DNA from: Bradyrhizobium sp. 200
GTDB lineage: Bacteria > Pseudomonadota > Alphaproteobacteria > Rhizobiales > Xanthobacteraceae
Assembly (NCBI RefSeq): GCF_023100945.1
Contig: NZ_CP064689.1
Span: 8,166,001-8,230,000, forward strand
DNA length: 64,000 bases
Direction of reading: 5' to 3'
Under the pieces are notes generated by a model. The model made no database searches. It was not told the DNA's origin and saw nothing but the letters and a program-made list of their open reading frames with translations. The position numbers and the translations under genes were made by a program. Positions within the stretch are counted from its first letter, which is position 1. Each line of letters opens with the position of its first letter. Below, one piece after another: positions 55,922 through 64,000 of the stretch.

Positions 55922-57568
55922 GTGACCCGAACCACGCACGCGGGCCGGATCGCCGCGGGGATCGCGGTTGCGACCGCCATCCTGGTTGCAGCTCCCGTCA
56001 TCTCCATCATCGCGCTGGCGATGCAGCCGGCGCCCGATGTCTGGCAGCCGCTCATCGAATATGTGCTGCCGCGGAGCCTTCTCGACACCGCGCTCCTGCT
56101 CGGCGGCGTCGGCGCATTGTCGCTTGCGATCGGCACCGGCACGGCGTGGACGATCTCGCTGCATGAATTCCGCGGCCGGCAAATGCTGCTCTGGCTGCTG
56201 CCGCTGCCGCTCGCGATCCCCACCTACCTCGCGGCTTACGTCTATGTCGATTTGTTCGAACCGCTCGGCCTAGTCCACAGGACGCTCGCGCTTTCGCTCC
56301 CGCTGCAGGACGCGGTGCGCCTGCTTCCCAATTTGCGCTCGCTGCCGGGCGCCATCATCGTCATCGCGCTGGTGCTCTACCCCTACGTCTATCTTTCGGC
56401 GCGCACGATGTTCCAGTTTCAGAGCGCGGAGTTCGCCGAGGCCGCGAAGACGCTCGGCGCCGGGCGCTGGACCACCTTCTGGCGTATCTCGCTGCCGATG
56501 GCACGTCCCGCGCTCGCGGTTGGCACAGCACTGGTGTCGCTGGAAACGCTGAACGACATCGGCGCCAGCGAATATCTCGGCGTCCGCACGCTCACGGTCT
56601 CGGTGTTCACGACCTGGCTCAACCGCGGCAGCCTCGCCGGCGCCGCGCAGCTATCCTGCTTCATGCTGGCGATCGTGGCCGGCCTGATCGCGATCGAGCG
56701 TTACGGCCGCCGCAACGTCACGGCGGAATTTTCCGCCGAAAGCCCGCGGCTGACGCAGCGGACCCCGCTCACCGGCATCAGGGGCGGTTTCGCGTTTGCA
56801 GCCTGCCTGCTGCCGGTTTGTCTGGGATTTCTGGTGCCGCTGCTGTTTCTCGCGCATCAGAGTTTCAAGCGGGGGCTGTTTGCGAATTTCGACATGGCGT
56901 TGTGGCGCGATGCCTTCAACTCGGTCGCGTTCGCAAGCCTTGCCACGCTGACCGCGCTGCTGCTCGGCTTTGCGACCATTCTGGCCTGGCGCTGGCGGCC
57001 GACGACGCTGCGCTTCGTCGCGATGAACATTGCGCAGACCGGCTACACGCTGCCCGGGCTCGTGCTGGCGCTCGGGCTGCTCGCGCCGGTGCTCGCCATC
57101 GACAACGCGCTGAACGCGCTTGCCGCATCGCTCGGACAATCGCTGCCGGGACTGATCATGGTCGGCTCCGGCGCCGCCGTTGTCATCGCCTATGTGATCC
57201 GCTTTCTGGCGGTGCCGACCGGATTCATCAAGGCAGGGTTCGAGCGGATCCCGCGCGACTACGACGACAGCGCGCGCGCCGTCGGCGCCGGCCAGACCAC
57301 GGCGATGCGGCTGATCCATCTGCCGCTGCTACGCCCCGCCATGCTCGGCGCTGTCATCGTGGTGTTCGTGGATTGCCTCAAAGAGTTGCCGGCGACGCTG
57401 CTCTTGCGGCCGCTCAATGTCGAAACGCTGGCGACCTCGATCTACCAATACGCCAGCCGCGGCAGCTTTGAGGAAGGCGCGCTCGCGGCGCTGCTGATCG
57501 TCGCCGCCAGCATCGGCCCGGTGGCGTGGCTGACGCGGTTCTCGGACATCCCGAGCGGGCCGGCGTAG
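55922..57568 (+). CDS. fbpB: Ferric iron ABC transporter permease, two-domain
   Basis: 548 residues, about 12 helices, made of two fused permease halves. Each half has an EAA loop for contact with the ATPase: EAAKTLGAGRWTTFWRISLP and DSARAVGAGQTTAMRLIHLP. This arrangement is FbpB/AfuB-like. Start is GTG at 55922 directly after tgagccgg. No ATPase gene follows; the permease must borrow one from elsewhere. Confidence 0.92.
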   Translation: MTRTTHAGRIAAGIAVATAILVAAPVISIIALAMQPAPDVWQPLIEYVLPRSLLDTALLLGGVGALSLAIGTGTAWTISLHEFRGRQMLLWLLPLPLAIPTYLAAYVYVDLFEPLGLVHRTLALSLPLQDAVRLLPNLRSLPGAIIVIALVLYPYVYLSARTMFQFQSAEFAEAAKTLGAGRWTTFWRISLPMARPALAVGTALVSLETLNDIGASEYLGVRTLTVSVFTTWLNRGSLAGAAQLSCFMLAIVAGLIAIERYGRRNVTAEFSAESPRLTQRTPLTGIRGGFAFAACLLPVCLGFLVPLLFLAHQSFKRGLFANFDMALWRDAFNSVAFASLATLTALLLGFATILAWRWRPTTLRFVAMNIAQTGYTLPGLVLALGLLAPVLAIDNALNALAASLGQSLPGLIMVGSGAAVVIAYVIRFLAVPTGFIKAGFERIPRDYDDSARAVGAGQTTAMRLIHLPLLRPAMLGAVIVVFVDCLKELPATLLLRPLNVETLATSIYQYASRGSFEEGALAALLIVAASIGPVAWLTRFSDIPSGPA

Positions 57569-57587
57569 ATCGAGCAACACGGACTCC

Positions 57588-57708
57588 CGTCGTCCCTGCG
57601 AACGCAGGGACCCATAACCACCGGCCGTTGTTGTTACGAAGGCAATTGGCCCCAGCGCTTAAGAAGAGAGGCCGCGGAGTATGGGTCCCTGCGTTCGCAG
57701 GGACGACA
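57588..57708. repeat. Palindromic intergenic repeat, family D
   Basis: gtcgtccctgcgaacgcagg ... cctgcgttcgcagggacgac: arms of about 20 bp around a short spacer with accaccggccg. Convergent ends of the fbpB and GNAT genes. A truncated D copy is at about 11600. Confidence 0.86.
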
Positions 57709-57735
57709 ACGACAGCGATCTCTATGCCAACGCGA

Positions 57736-58386
57736 CTACATCGCGCGCGTAAAGCGACGAAAGCCCGGCGAACCGGTCAACGCTTCGAATGCGGGATCGC
57801 GTTTTTCTTCGGCGAACGAAAAGCCCGCCTTCGCATAACAGCGTTCCGCCGCTTCGTTGCCGATCAGAAACGAGATCGACGCCCGCTCGAATCCCGCTTC
57901 CCTCCCGGCAACCAGCGCATGCGCGATCAGCGCCTGCACCAGCCCGCGCCCGCGATACGCCGGCCGCGTGGCGACATGCTCGATCAGCCATTCGCCCTCG
58001 CCGCCCTGCACCCAGCAATTCGCACCATAGGCGCCGCGCCGGAAGATCGCCATCAGGTCGGTGGCGTTCAAGCCTATCGCGGTCGCCACCTCCCGGATCG
58101 CCGCCCGCGCGGCGGCCTCGGTGCCGGAAGCCGGCAGCGCGCAGAGCGATGCCGCCGGCTCACCCTCGACCTCAGCGACGATGAATTGGGTGACGTGCCA
58201 CCACGATTGCGTCGGCGCGATCGCGATGCATTCGACGAACGCAAGGCATTGCGGCTCGTCCCAGCCAAGCGCGATGTCGAACCAGCCGCGCTGAAACGGG
58301 CCGCGCTGCGAGGCCAGGATGTTGCGGGCAATGAAGCTTGCGTCTTCGGGACGCGCGGGGCGGATCGTGACTGCCGATCGCCCCAT
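57736..58386 (-). CDS. GNAT-family N-acetyltransferase
   Basis: 216 residues. GNAT motif A is in HVATRPAYRGRGLVQALIAHAL (the acetyl-CoA pyrophosphate loop R-x-x-G-x-G/A). Motif B follows (FLIGNEAAERCYAKAGF). Substrate unknown. Close downstream of scoB (8 bp), same strand. Confidence 0.88.
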   Translation of the reverse strand: MGRSAVTIRPARPEDASFIARNILASQRGPFQRGWFDIALGWDEPQCLAFVECIAIAPTQSWWHVTQFIVAEVEGEPAASLCALPASGTEAAARAAIREVATAIGLNATDLMAIFRRGAYGANCWVQGGEGEWLIEHVATRPAYRGRGLVQALIAHALVAGREAGFERASISFLIGNEAAERCYAKAGFSFAEEKRDPAFEALTGSPGFRRFTRAM

Positions 58387-58393
58387 CAGCGGC

Positions 58394-59044
58394 TCAGGCG
58401 TTCTTCAGCGCGACGCGGAACTCGGCTTCGGTCTTGGCCTTCACCTCGTCCAGCGTGACACCGTCGGCGAGTTCGATCAGCGCCATGCCGTCCTTGCCGT
58501 GCTTGTCGATGGTGAAGACCGCCAGATCCGTGACCACCATGTCGACCACGCGCTCGCCGGTCAGCGGCAAATTGCAGGTCTTCAAAAGCTTCGGGCCATC
58601 CTTGGCGGAGTGCTCCATGACGACGACGACGCGCTTGACGCCGGCGACGAGATCCATCGCGCCGCCCATGCCTTTCACCATCTTGCCGGGGATCATCCAG
58701 TTGGCGAGATCGCCGTTCTGGGCGACCTGCATCGCGCCGAGGATCGACAGATCGATATGCCCGCCGCGCACCATGCCGAAGGAATCGGCCGAGGAGAAAT
58801 AGCTGGTGTCAGGCAGTTCGCTGACCGTCTGCTTGCCGGCGTTGATGAGATCGGCGTCCACCTCGTCCTCATAGGGGAACGGCCCCATGCCGAGCATGCC
58901 GTTCTCGCTCTGCAGGCTGACGTCGATGCCGTCGGGGATGTAGTTCGAGACCAGCGTCGGAATGCCGATGCCGAGGTTGACGTAATAGCCGTCGCGCAAC
59001 TCTTTCGCGGCGCGCGCTGCCATCTGTTCACGGGTCCAGGCCAT
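58394..59044 (-). CDS. scoB: Succinyl-CoA:3-ketoacid CoA-transferase subunit B
   Basis: 216 residues. Catalytic Glu47 sits in the [10 protein letters not shown] motif of CoA-transferases. With subunit A it transfers CoA between succinate and acetoacetate. ATG 59044 is preceded by aggagaac. It lies 20 bp after scoA. Confidence 0.92.
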   Translation of the reverse strand: MAWTREQMAARAAKELRDGYYVNLGIGIPTLVSNYIPDGIDVSLQSENGMLGMGPFPYEDEVDADLINAGKQTVSELPDTSYFSSADSFGMVRGGHIDLSILGAMQVAQNGDLANWMIPGKMVKGMGGAMDLVAGVKRVVVVMEHSAKDGPKLLKTCNLPLTGERVVDMVVTDLAVFTIDKHGKDGMALIELADGVTLDEVKAKTEAEFRVALKNA

Positions 59045-59064
59045 GTCAGTTCTCCTGTGTGCGC

Positions 59065-59772
59065 TTAAGCGGCAGGCCGCGGGCGAGTGTTGCGGAACTC
59101 GATCCGCTTCGTGCCGGTGCCGACCTCGATGATGCGTTTGACGAAAATGCTGGGGGTGTGGATGTGGTCCGGATTGAGTTCGCCGGCCGGAACCAGATGC
59201 TCAACCTCGGCCACCGTGATCTTCGCGGCGGTCGCCATCATCGGGTTGAAGTTGCGCGCGGTCTTGCGGTAGATCAGGTTACCGGCGGTATCGCCCTTCC
59301 AGGCGTGGACGATGGCGAGGTCGGCGAACAGGCCGCGCTCCATAATGTATTTCTCGCCGTCGAATTCCTTCACTTCCTTGCCTTCGGCGATCAGCGTGCC
59401 GACGCCGGTCTTGGTGTAGAAGGCCGGGATGCCGGCGCCGCCGGCGCGGATGCGCTCAGCCAGCGTGCCCTGCGGGTTGAATTCGAGTTCCAGTTCGCCG
59501 GCGAGATATTGCTGCGCGAACAGCTTGTTCTCGCCGACATAGGACGAGATCATCTTTTTGATCTGCCGCGTCTCCAGCAGCCTGGAGAGGCCGATGCCGT
59601 CGACGCCTGCATTGTTGGAGACGACAGTCAGATTCTTCACGCCGGAATCGCGGATCGCGTCCGACAGGGTCTCGGCGATGCCGCACAGACCGAAACCGCC
59701 GGACATGATCATCATGCCGTCCTTGAGGACGCCATCGAGTGCCGATTTGGCGTCAGGGTAAACCTTGTTCAT
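59065..59772 (-). CDS. scoA: Succinyl-CoA:3-ketoacid CoA-transferase subunit A
   Basis: 235 residues. Characteristic motif [20 protein letters not shown], then [19 protein letters not shown] and [20 protein letters not shown]. First gene of the scoAB operon. Used in acetoacetate or ketone-body and polyhydroxybutyrate turnover, in line with the phasin genes nearby. Confidence 0.92.
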   Translation of the reverse strand: MNKVYPDAKSALDGVLKDGMMIMSGGFGLCGIAETLSDAIRDSGVKNLTVVSNNAGVDGIGLSRLLETRQIKKMISSYVGENKLFAQQYLAGELELEFNPQGTLAERIRAGGAGIPAFYTKTGVGTLIAEGKEVKEFDGEKYIMERGLFADLAIVHAWKGDTAGNLIYRKTARNFNPMMATAAKITVAEVEHLVPAGELNPDHIHTPSIFVKRIIEVGTGTKRIEFRNTRPRPAA

Positions 59773-59856
59773 GGATGTTTGACCTGATGGAGGGAACGGC
59801 CGAATGCCGGCATTGTCGGGATTATTAGGCGAATTTTTCGCGGTGCGTCAATGCGC

Positions 59857-60630
59857 TCAGCCGCCAATAACGCCCTTCAGACCGGCATACAGGGACCCGG
59901 CCGCGGTCCCAATGATACCCACCATGGGCCCGGCCGCCGTCATCAGGTCCTGAATGATGCGAGCGCGGCGGCGCAGGTGCTCCGCGCCGACGTGCCGACC
60001 GACGAGCAGGCCTGCAGCCTTGTAGGCGAGCGGGTTGGGCTTGCCGCCGCCCTGCGTCACCGTTTTCGGCAGCACATCGACAATCAGGAAGCCGAGAATG
60101 TTGCCGGTCACGAAAGCGAGCGCGATGCTGGCGGTATATTCGATCACCTCTCGCCATTCGACCCAGGACCCGGGCACGATCGGAACATTGTCGTTGATGC
60201 CGGTCACGGTGAGCATGCATGTCACGGCGATCGCCGCCGTCAAAAAACCGACCGCAATGGCGCCGCGCCACCCGATTTTCAGATGCGAATGGATCAGGAA
60301 GCCGAACGGCAGCGGAATGACCACCGAAGCAAGCCGAAGATAGAGCGGGGTAGTATCCAGGATGATGGTGATGAGGATGTGGGCGGCCACCAGCAGGATG
60401 ACCGGGATCAGGACATAGGCGAGCGAATAAACGCCGTAGTATCGCAAGGGGGAACGAATCCGCTCGATGCGCGCATTGGTCTGATCGAGTTCACGCCGCA
60501 GGGCGTCGAGTTCGATGACGATTTTCTCGATCTCGATGATGACAGGGCGTGCGATCCGCAGATCCCGCGAGCAATGTTTGCAGACGACCGCCTCATCCTT
60601 GATCGTTTCGGCGCAGAACGGACATTCCAT
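59857..60630 (-). CDS. Zinc-ribbon membrane protein (last gene of the CHAT operon)
   Basis: 257 residues. N-terminal CPFC ... CKHC zinc ribbon (residues 3-20), a coiled coil (IEIEKIVIELDALRRELDQT), then four to five membrane helices (LAYVLIPVILLVAAHILITI, LASVVIPLPFGFLIH, AIAVGFLTAAIAVTCMLTV, TASIALAFVTGNILGFLIV). Its ATG overlaps the stop of the preceding small gene (TGATG). Function unknown; possibly a membrane anchor or signal output of the CHAT operon. Confidence 0.75.
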   Translation of the reverse strand: MECPFCAETIKDEAVVCKHCSRDLRIARPVIIEIEKIVIELDALRRELDQTNARIERIRSPLRYYGVYSLAYVLIPVILLVAAHILITIILDTTPLYLRLASVVIPLPFGFLIHSHLKIGWRGAIAVGFLTAAIAVTCMLTVTGINDNVPIVPGSWVEWREVIEYTASIALAFVTGNILGFLIVDVLPKTVTQGGGKPNPLAYKAAGLLVGRHVGAEHLRRRARIIQDLMTAAGPMVGIIGTAAGSLYAGLKGVIGG

Positions 60631-60839
60631 CAGGCTGATCGATTTTTTCTGCGGCGCATGAGCGCCTCAAGTTCGCTTTTCACCCGGTCCAGTTCGAGGC
60701 GCAGCGTATCGCGCTTGCGCGCCAGTTCGTCACGCTCCGCCATCAGCGATTGCGGCACCGCGATCTCCCGCGAGCAGGAGCCGCACACCAGCGCCTCGGG
60801 TGGATTTTCCCTCGCGCAGTATGGACAGGCGGCGCTCAG
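60630..60839 (-). CDS. Small zinc-ribbon/coiled-coil protein with CTG start
   Basis: 69 residues (if CTG is read as Met: MSAACPYCARENPPEALVCG, then SCSREIAVPQ). CPYC and CGSC form a zinc ribbon, and SLMAERDELARKRDTLRLEL begins a coiled coil. No ATG, GTG or TTG occurs in frame upstream of the first CPYC for a long way; the natural start is CTG at 60839, which overlaps the TGA of the upstream gene (CTGA in place of the usual ATGA). Its stop overlaps the next ATG. It duplicates the ribbon-plus-coil design of the gene at 59857. Confidence 0.65.
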   Translation of the reverse strand: MSAACPYCARENPPEALVCGSCSREIAVPQSLMAERDELARKRDTLRLELDRVKSELEALMRRRKNRSA

Positions 60840-61288
60840 GGGACGACCTTCAGGATGAAGCTCGTAGTCCCGACACGCCCGTCGCTGTCCTTGATGTCGA
60901 CCCGCACCATATGCTCGCCGGCCGGCAGTTCGACCTCCGGCATATCAATCCCGCGCGGCCCAACGAAGGATCTGACCCGCGACGTGAGATCGACGTTCGG
61001 GGTCCGGAGATAGGTCATCTTGATCGAATCCGGATCGATCTTCGCGCCGCCATAGGGTTCGAATTTGAGCTGAAGGCGCATCGGAGACCGGAGCTGCCCG
61101 CCGCCGGTCAGGAGATCGACCTTGGGTCCTCGCGTGATTCCGCGCCGCTCGGCCGCGACCGCGCCTTTCGGCGGCGGCAGCGCGGCTTCCTCGGCCGTGA
61201 TCAAAACCTGCGCCGCTTTCGCCGGCATCGCTCCGGCGGCGATAATCGCAATACTTCCCAGCAGAAGCCGCAAGCCGCAGACACGCAC
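60836..61288 (-). CDS. Secreted small protein of the CHAT operon
   Basis: 150 residues, start GTG 61288 (gggagaacgatc upstream). Signal peptide MRVCGLRLLLGSIAIIAAGA to AKA. The mature part is beta-rich (LRSPMRLQLKFEPYGGAKID, PAGEHMVRVDIKDSDGRVGT), compatible with an Ig-like or fibronectin-like fold, but I do not recognise the family. Located 25 bp after the CHAT gene. Confidence 0.72.
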   Translation of the reverse strand: MRVCGLRLLLGSIAIIAAGAMPAKAAQVLITAEEAALPPPKGAVAAERRGITRGPKVDLLTGGGQLRSPMRLQLKFEPYGGAKIDPDSIKMTYLRTPNVDLTSRVRSFVGPRGIDMPEVELPAGEHMVRVDIKDSDGRVGTTSFILKVVP

Positions 61289-61313
61289 GATCGTTCTCCC
61301 CTGCCCTTCAACA

Positions 61314-64000
61314 TTATCTCACGCCGCCATCGCCGATGATGGTGTACGGCGCCCAAAACAACGGATGTGCATAAGCGAATTCGGCCTTGCCGTCGGCACC
61401 AGCGTAGCCGGGGCCGTCCACCAGAGCCATCATCGCCAGCCGCAGCGCTTCACCACGCGTCAATTTGGGATCCTGCGCCTGGCGCCTGAACAGATCGGTC
61501 ACCAGTTCACGCGCCGACTGCGAGTGAACCGACCAGTTGGTCACCAGAAGGGCGCGGGTGCCGGCGTAGAAAAAGGCGCGGCCGAGGCCCGAGGCGGCTT
61601 CGGCGCCGGCACCTGCTCCGGCGCCGGTGTTGCACGCCGACAGCACCACCCAATCGGCATCGAGTTTCAATCCGAGGATTTCCTCCATTGTCAGCAGGCC
61701 GTCACCCTCGCCTCCGGTAACAGTGGGCGATGACAGCGCCAACGCCGGCTGCGACAAGCCATTCAGTTCGCCGGGTACGAGACCGTGGGTAGCGAATGCC
61801 AGCACCTTGAACCCCGAAAGATCCATCGTCTTGACCGCCTGCTCGCTGGCCTGCTTGCCGAGGTTCAGAACTTTCGACGGATCGGCCTGCAGCGCCAGCG
61901 CGATCGACTTCAATTCTTCCGACGTATCGGGCAGCCGCGGCAACATCGCCAGTTCGGCGCTGTCGACGCCATCGAGCTTCGGGCTGTTGCGCCGCTTCAG
62001 TGGGCCGCCTCGCGTCGTGTTGCCGGAGGCATCGGCGACCCTGACCTTGTCGGCGTTGTCAGCCTCGGCTTCCTGTTCCTTGCTGAAGTAAGGATCGCCG
62101 AACGCGATCAGTTCGCCGCGGCCCGGCTTGCCGGGCGGCAGTTGACGCAAGGTGCGCAGCGCCGCGGCCGAAGGAACGGTCGTGACCGCGTGCGTCCGCG
62201 CCAGCCACGGCACATCCTTGTAGCTTGCAAACAGCGGATCGTCGTCGCTGCGGATCTCGGCCGGCGCCGTTGGCAACAGCGACAATGGCAGCAGGCCGAG
62301 CGCGCCATTGGTCACCACGATCAGGTTCTTGGCTGGCTTCCATCCGCTCTCGACCGGCTGCAGCAGCAGCGAGTAGAGTTCGTGCGCCAGCTTGAGATCG
62401 AACGGCGGAATGTCCGAGATCATCGCCGCCTGCGGCTCCAGCGCCTCGCGCAGCTTGCGAACCTTGCTCTCGATATCGCCGCTTGTTGCCTTGATCGCGG
62501 CGAACGCGACCGGACCATTCTTCGGAACCGCCCAGACGAAGCTGCTGGTCTGCCCGAAATAGAACGATAGCATCGCCTCGCCGTCGGCCAGCGTCGCCCT
62601 GATCTGCTCGACCGATGGCGGCTTTGGCGCGACCAGGTCTGCATAAACCGGGAAGCGCCGGCTGATTTCCTGCCGCGCCCTGGTGCGATCGGCGCGCAGG
62701 GCGTTGATCGAAGCATTGATCGCCTGAACGCCTTTCTCGTCCCGCTCGTGCGAAGGCAGCGACAACACGTTGGTGAGCGTCCCGAGCTGCGCATTCACCT
62801 GCTTGCCGAGGTCCTGTTCTTTCCGCACCAGTTCGGCCAACGCCGGATCCTTGGCTGCCGCGCGCGCGCTCGACGCCGCCAGCGCCTGCTGCACCGAACG
62901 GCCGCGAATGGCGTCGGCCAAGCCAAAGGTCTCGACGCCAACATCGCCGGACGGGTTCTTCTCGCGCGCCAGCATGTTGAGATAGGCTTCCACGATGCCC
63001 TGCAGGCGCTGATTGCGCGCCGCCACCGCCGTGGTGTCGTCGTCATCGGCGTTCTCGCGCGACGACGCCATCAGGATCGGGATCGCCGTCCTGAACTCGC
63101 GGATCGCGTCCTGGTCGCGTCCGGCCCGCATCAGGCCGATCGCCAGCGTGCCGCGCGCCGAGGCGGTATCGAGATGATTTTCGCCGACGCGGGAAATCTG
63201 CTTCTTCACGAGCTGTTCGGCCGCCGCGATGCCGGCCTCGATTTGGCCGGAGGCATAGAGCGAGTAAATGCGCCCGCCGTTGAGTTCGAAAGCCTCTCGC
63301 CGCGCCGGTTCCCATTTCGCGATCGCGTTGTCGATCTGCGCAAAGACCGCGATCGCATCGCTTCCCTTGCGCTGCAGATTCAAGATGTTGCCGAGCTGCG
63401 ACAACAACTGCACAGTCGAAAGAGAATCTTCAGCGACGCCAACCGTCCGGGTAATGTCCAGGCTCACCCGGACCAGTTGCTCCGCTTCGGCATAACGGCC
63501 CTGCTCGACGAGAATGCCGGCCAATCCCGCGATAAAGCGCGGCGTGGTGGGACTGTATTTGCCTTGGTTTTTCAACTGCGACAACAGCGCCCGGCGAGCA
63601 TCGACCTCGGCTTCCGCAAGGCGTCCCTGCCGCGCTTTCATTCGGGCCTGGTTCAGGATGTTGAGATCGACGGCGAGCACCATGCTGGACTCGGAAGGCG
63701 GATTCTCCGCACCCGACAACATTGGCTTGATCGCAGCGCGCTTGCGCAGCTCACTGAGCTTGTACGAGGCCTCGGCCTCGCGGAATTGCCCCCGCGCTTC
63801 GAACAGCATGGCGCGGCCGATTTCGACTTCGGCTTCCCAGTTCTGACCGTAGGTATTGTAGGTCGACCGCATGATCGGATGGCCGCTGGTTCGCGCTTCC
63901 TGGAGCAGCGGCTGGCTGCGGCGCAGATAGGCCTCCGCCTGCGCGATATCGCCCATCTGGATCAGGATGCTGGCGATCGCGCGGTTCGCACCGACCAGGT
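61314..64000 (-). CDS. TPR-CHAT protein, caspase-like peptidase (5' end cut by window edge)
   Basis: At least 894 residues; the frame remains open to the right edge. The N-terminal two thirds are TPR-like helical repeats (YAEAEQLVRVSLDITRTVG, AIAVFAQIDNAIAKWEPARR). The C-terminal CHAT domain has the clan CD dyad: His in AFATHGLVPGELNG (codon 61785-61787) and Cys in LSACNTGAGAGAG (codon 61632-61634), followed by GRAFFYAGTRALLVTNWSV. CHAT domains are caspase-like proteases or inactive relatives; the substrates are unknown. An export signal cannot be judged. Heads a tight four-gene operon ending at 59857. Confidence 0.88.
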   Translation of the reverse strand, partial: LVGANRAIASILIQMGDIAQAEAYLRRSQPLLQEARTSGHPIMRSTYNTYGQNWEAEVEIGRAMLFEARGQFREAEASYKLSELRKRAAIKPMLSGAENPPSESSMVLAVDLNILNQARMKARQGRLAEAEVDARRALLSQLKNQGKYSPTTPRFIAGLAGILVEQGRYAEAEQLVRVSLDITRTVGVAEDSLSTVQLLSQLGNILNLQRKGSDAIAVFAQIDNAIAKWEPARREAFELNGGRIYSLYASGQIEAGIAAAEQLVKKQISRVGENHLDTASARGTLAIGLMRAGRDQDAIREFRTAIPILMASSRENADDDDTTAVAARNQRLQGIVEAYLNMLAREKNPSGDVGVETFGLADAIRGRSVQQALAASSARAAAKDPALAELVRKEQDLGKQVNAQLGTLTNVLSLPSHERDEKGVQAINASINALRADRTRARQEISRRFPVYADLVAPKPPSVEQIRATLADGEAMLSFYFGQTSSFVWAVPKNGPVAFAAIKATSGDIESKVRKLREALEPQAAMISDIPPFDLKLAHELYSLLLQPVESGWKPAKNLIVVTNGALGLLPLSLLPTAPAEIRSDDDPLFASYKDVPWLARTHAVTTVPSAAALRTLRQLPPGKPGRGELIAFGDPYFSKEQEAEADNADKVRVADASGNTTRGGPLKRRNSPKLDGVDSAELAMLPRLPDTSEELKSIALALQADPSKVLNLGKQASEQAVKTMDLSGFKVLAFATHGLVPGELNGLSQPALALSSPTVTGGEGDGLLTMEEILGLKLDADWVVLSACNTGAGAGAGAEAASGLGRAFFYAGTRALLVTNWSVHSQSARELVTDLFRRQAQDPKLTRGEALRLAMMALVDGPGYAGADGKAEFAYAHPLFWAPYTIIGDGGVR

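Overview
The window reads as a chromosomal segment of a slow-growing alphaproteobacterium of the Bradyrhizobium/Nitrobacter group. Supporting signs are high GC, a DnaG primase without zinc ligands, a tRNA-His with A73 and no G-1, a carB with an extra insertion near residues 155-195, ICE-like (Irr) boxes at an iron-uptake gene, paired phasins, a short Nitrobacter-type chlorite dismutase, and many short palindromic intergenic repeats. Genus assignment is inference. There is no phage, IS element, plasmid origin or CRISPR array.

Layout. 1-5.5 kb: DUF817 gene end, small ORF, rpoD and dnaG. 5.7-16.8 kb: chlorite dismutase, AIG2-like protein, two transglutaminase-like genes, N-formylglutamate amidohydrolase, LysE exporter diverging from an ArsR-SRPBCC-SRPBCC operon, acyl-CoA synthetase, Rieske-FAD reductase, secreted PCMT-like enzyme, YqeY. 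16.8-32.7 kb: hydrolase, carA, thioesterase, cupin, a Crp/Fnr gene bracketed by a repeated motif, a broken response regulator, two DUF1254 proteins, Dps, methyltransferase, a degenerate tRNA-Cys-like sequence, carB, greA. 33-41.7 kb: DoxX, Lrp, trxB, LysR, a dapA-like gene behind an attenuator-like leader, two very small membrane proteins, ParA, tRNA-His, two phasins. 41.9-51.6 kb: a PAS histidine kinase with a damaged ATP site, GST, a tctCBA transporter operon, and a three-gene secreted TPR operon. 51.8-64 kb: phosphoesterase, cNMP-binding protein, ArsR, dehydratase, ferric-iron SBP and permease, GNAT, scoAB, and a four-gene operon headed by a TPR-CHAT protease-like protein that runs off the right edge.

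How the genes work together. Housekeeping genes (rpoD, dnaG, carA, carB, greA, trxB, yqeY) form the backbone and carry ordinary codon use. Between them sit small accessory modules, several translationally coupled: ArsR/SRPBCC, tctCBA, TPR-small-TPR and the CHAT operon. The most promising under-described unit is the CHAT operon (60.0-64.0 kb), whose third gene seems to use a CTG start inside the preceding stop codon. At least seven families of short palindromes fill gene ends and probably act as terminators or mRNA stabilisers.
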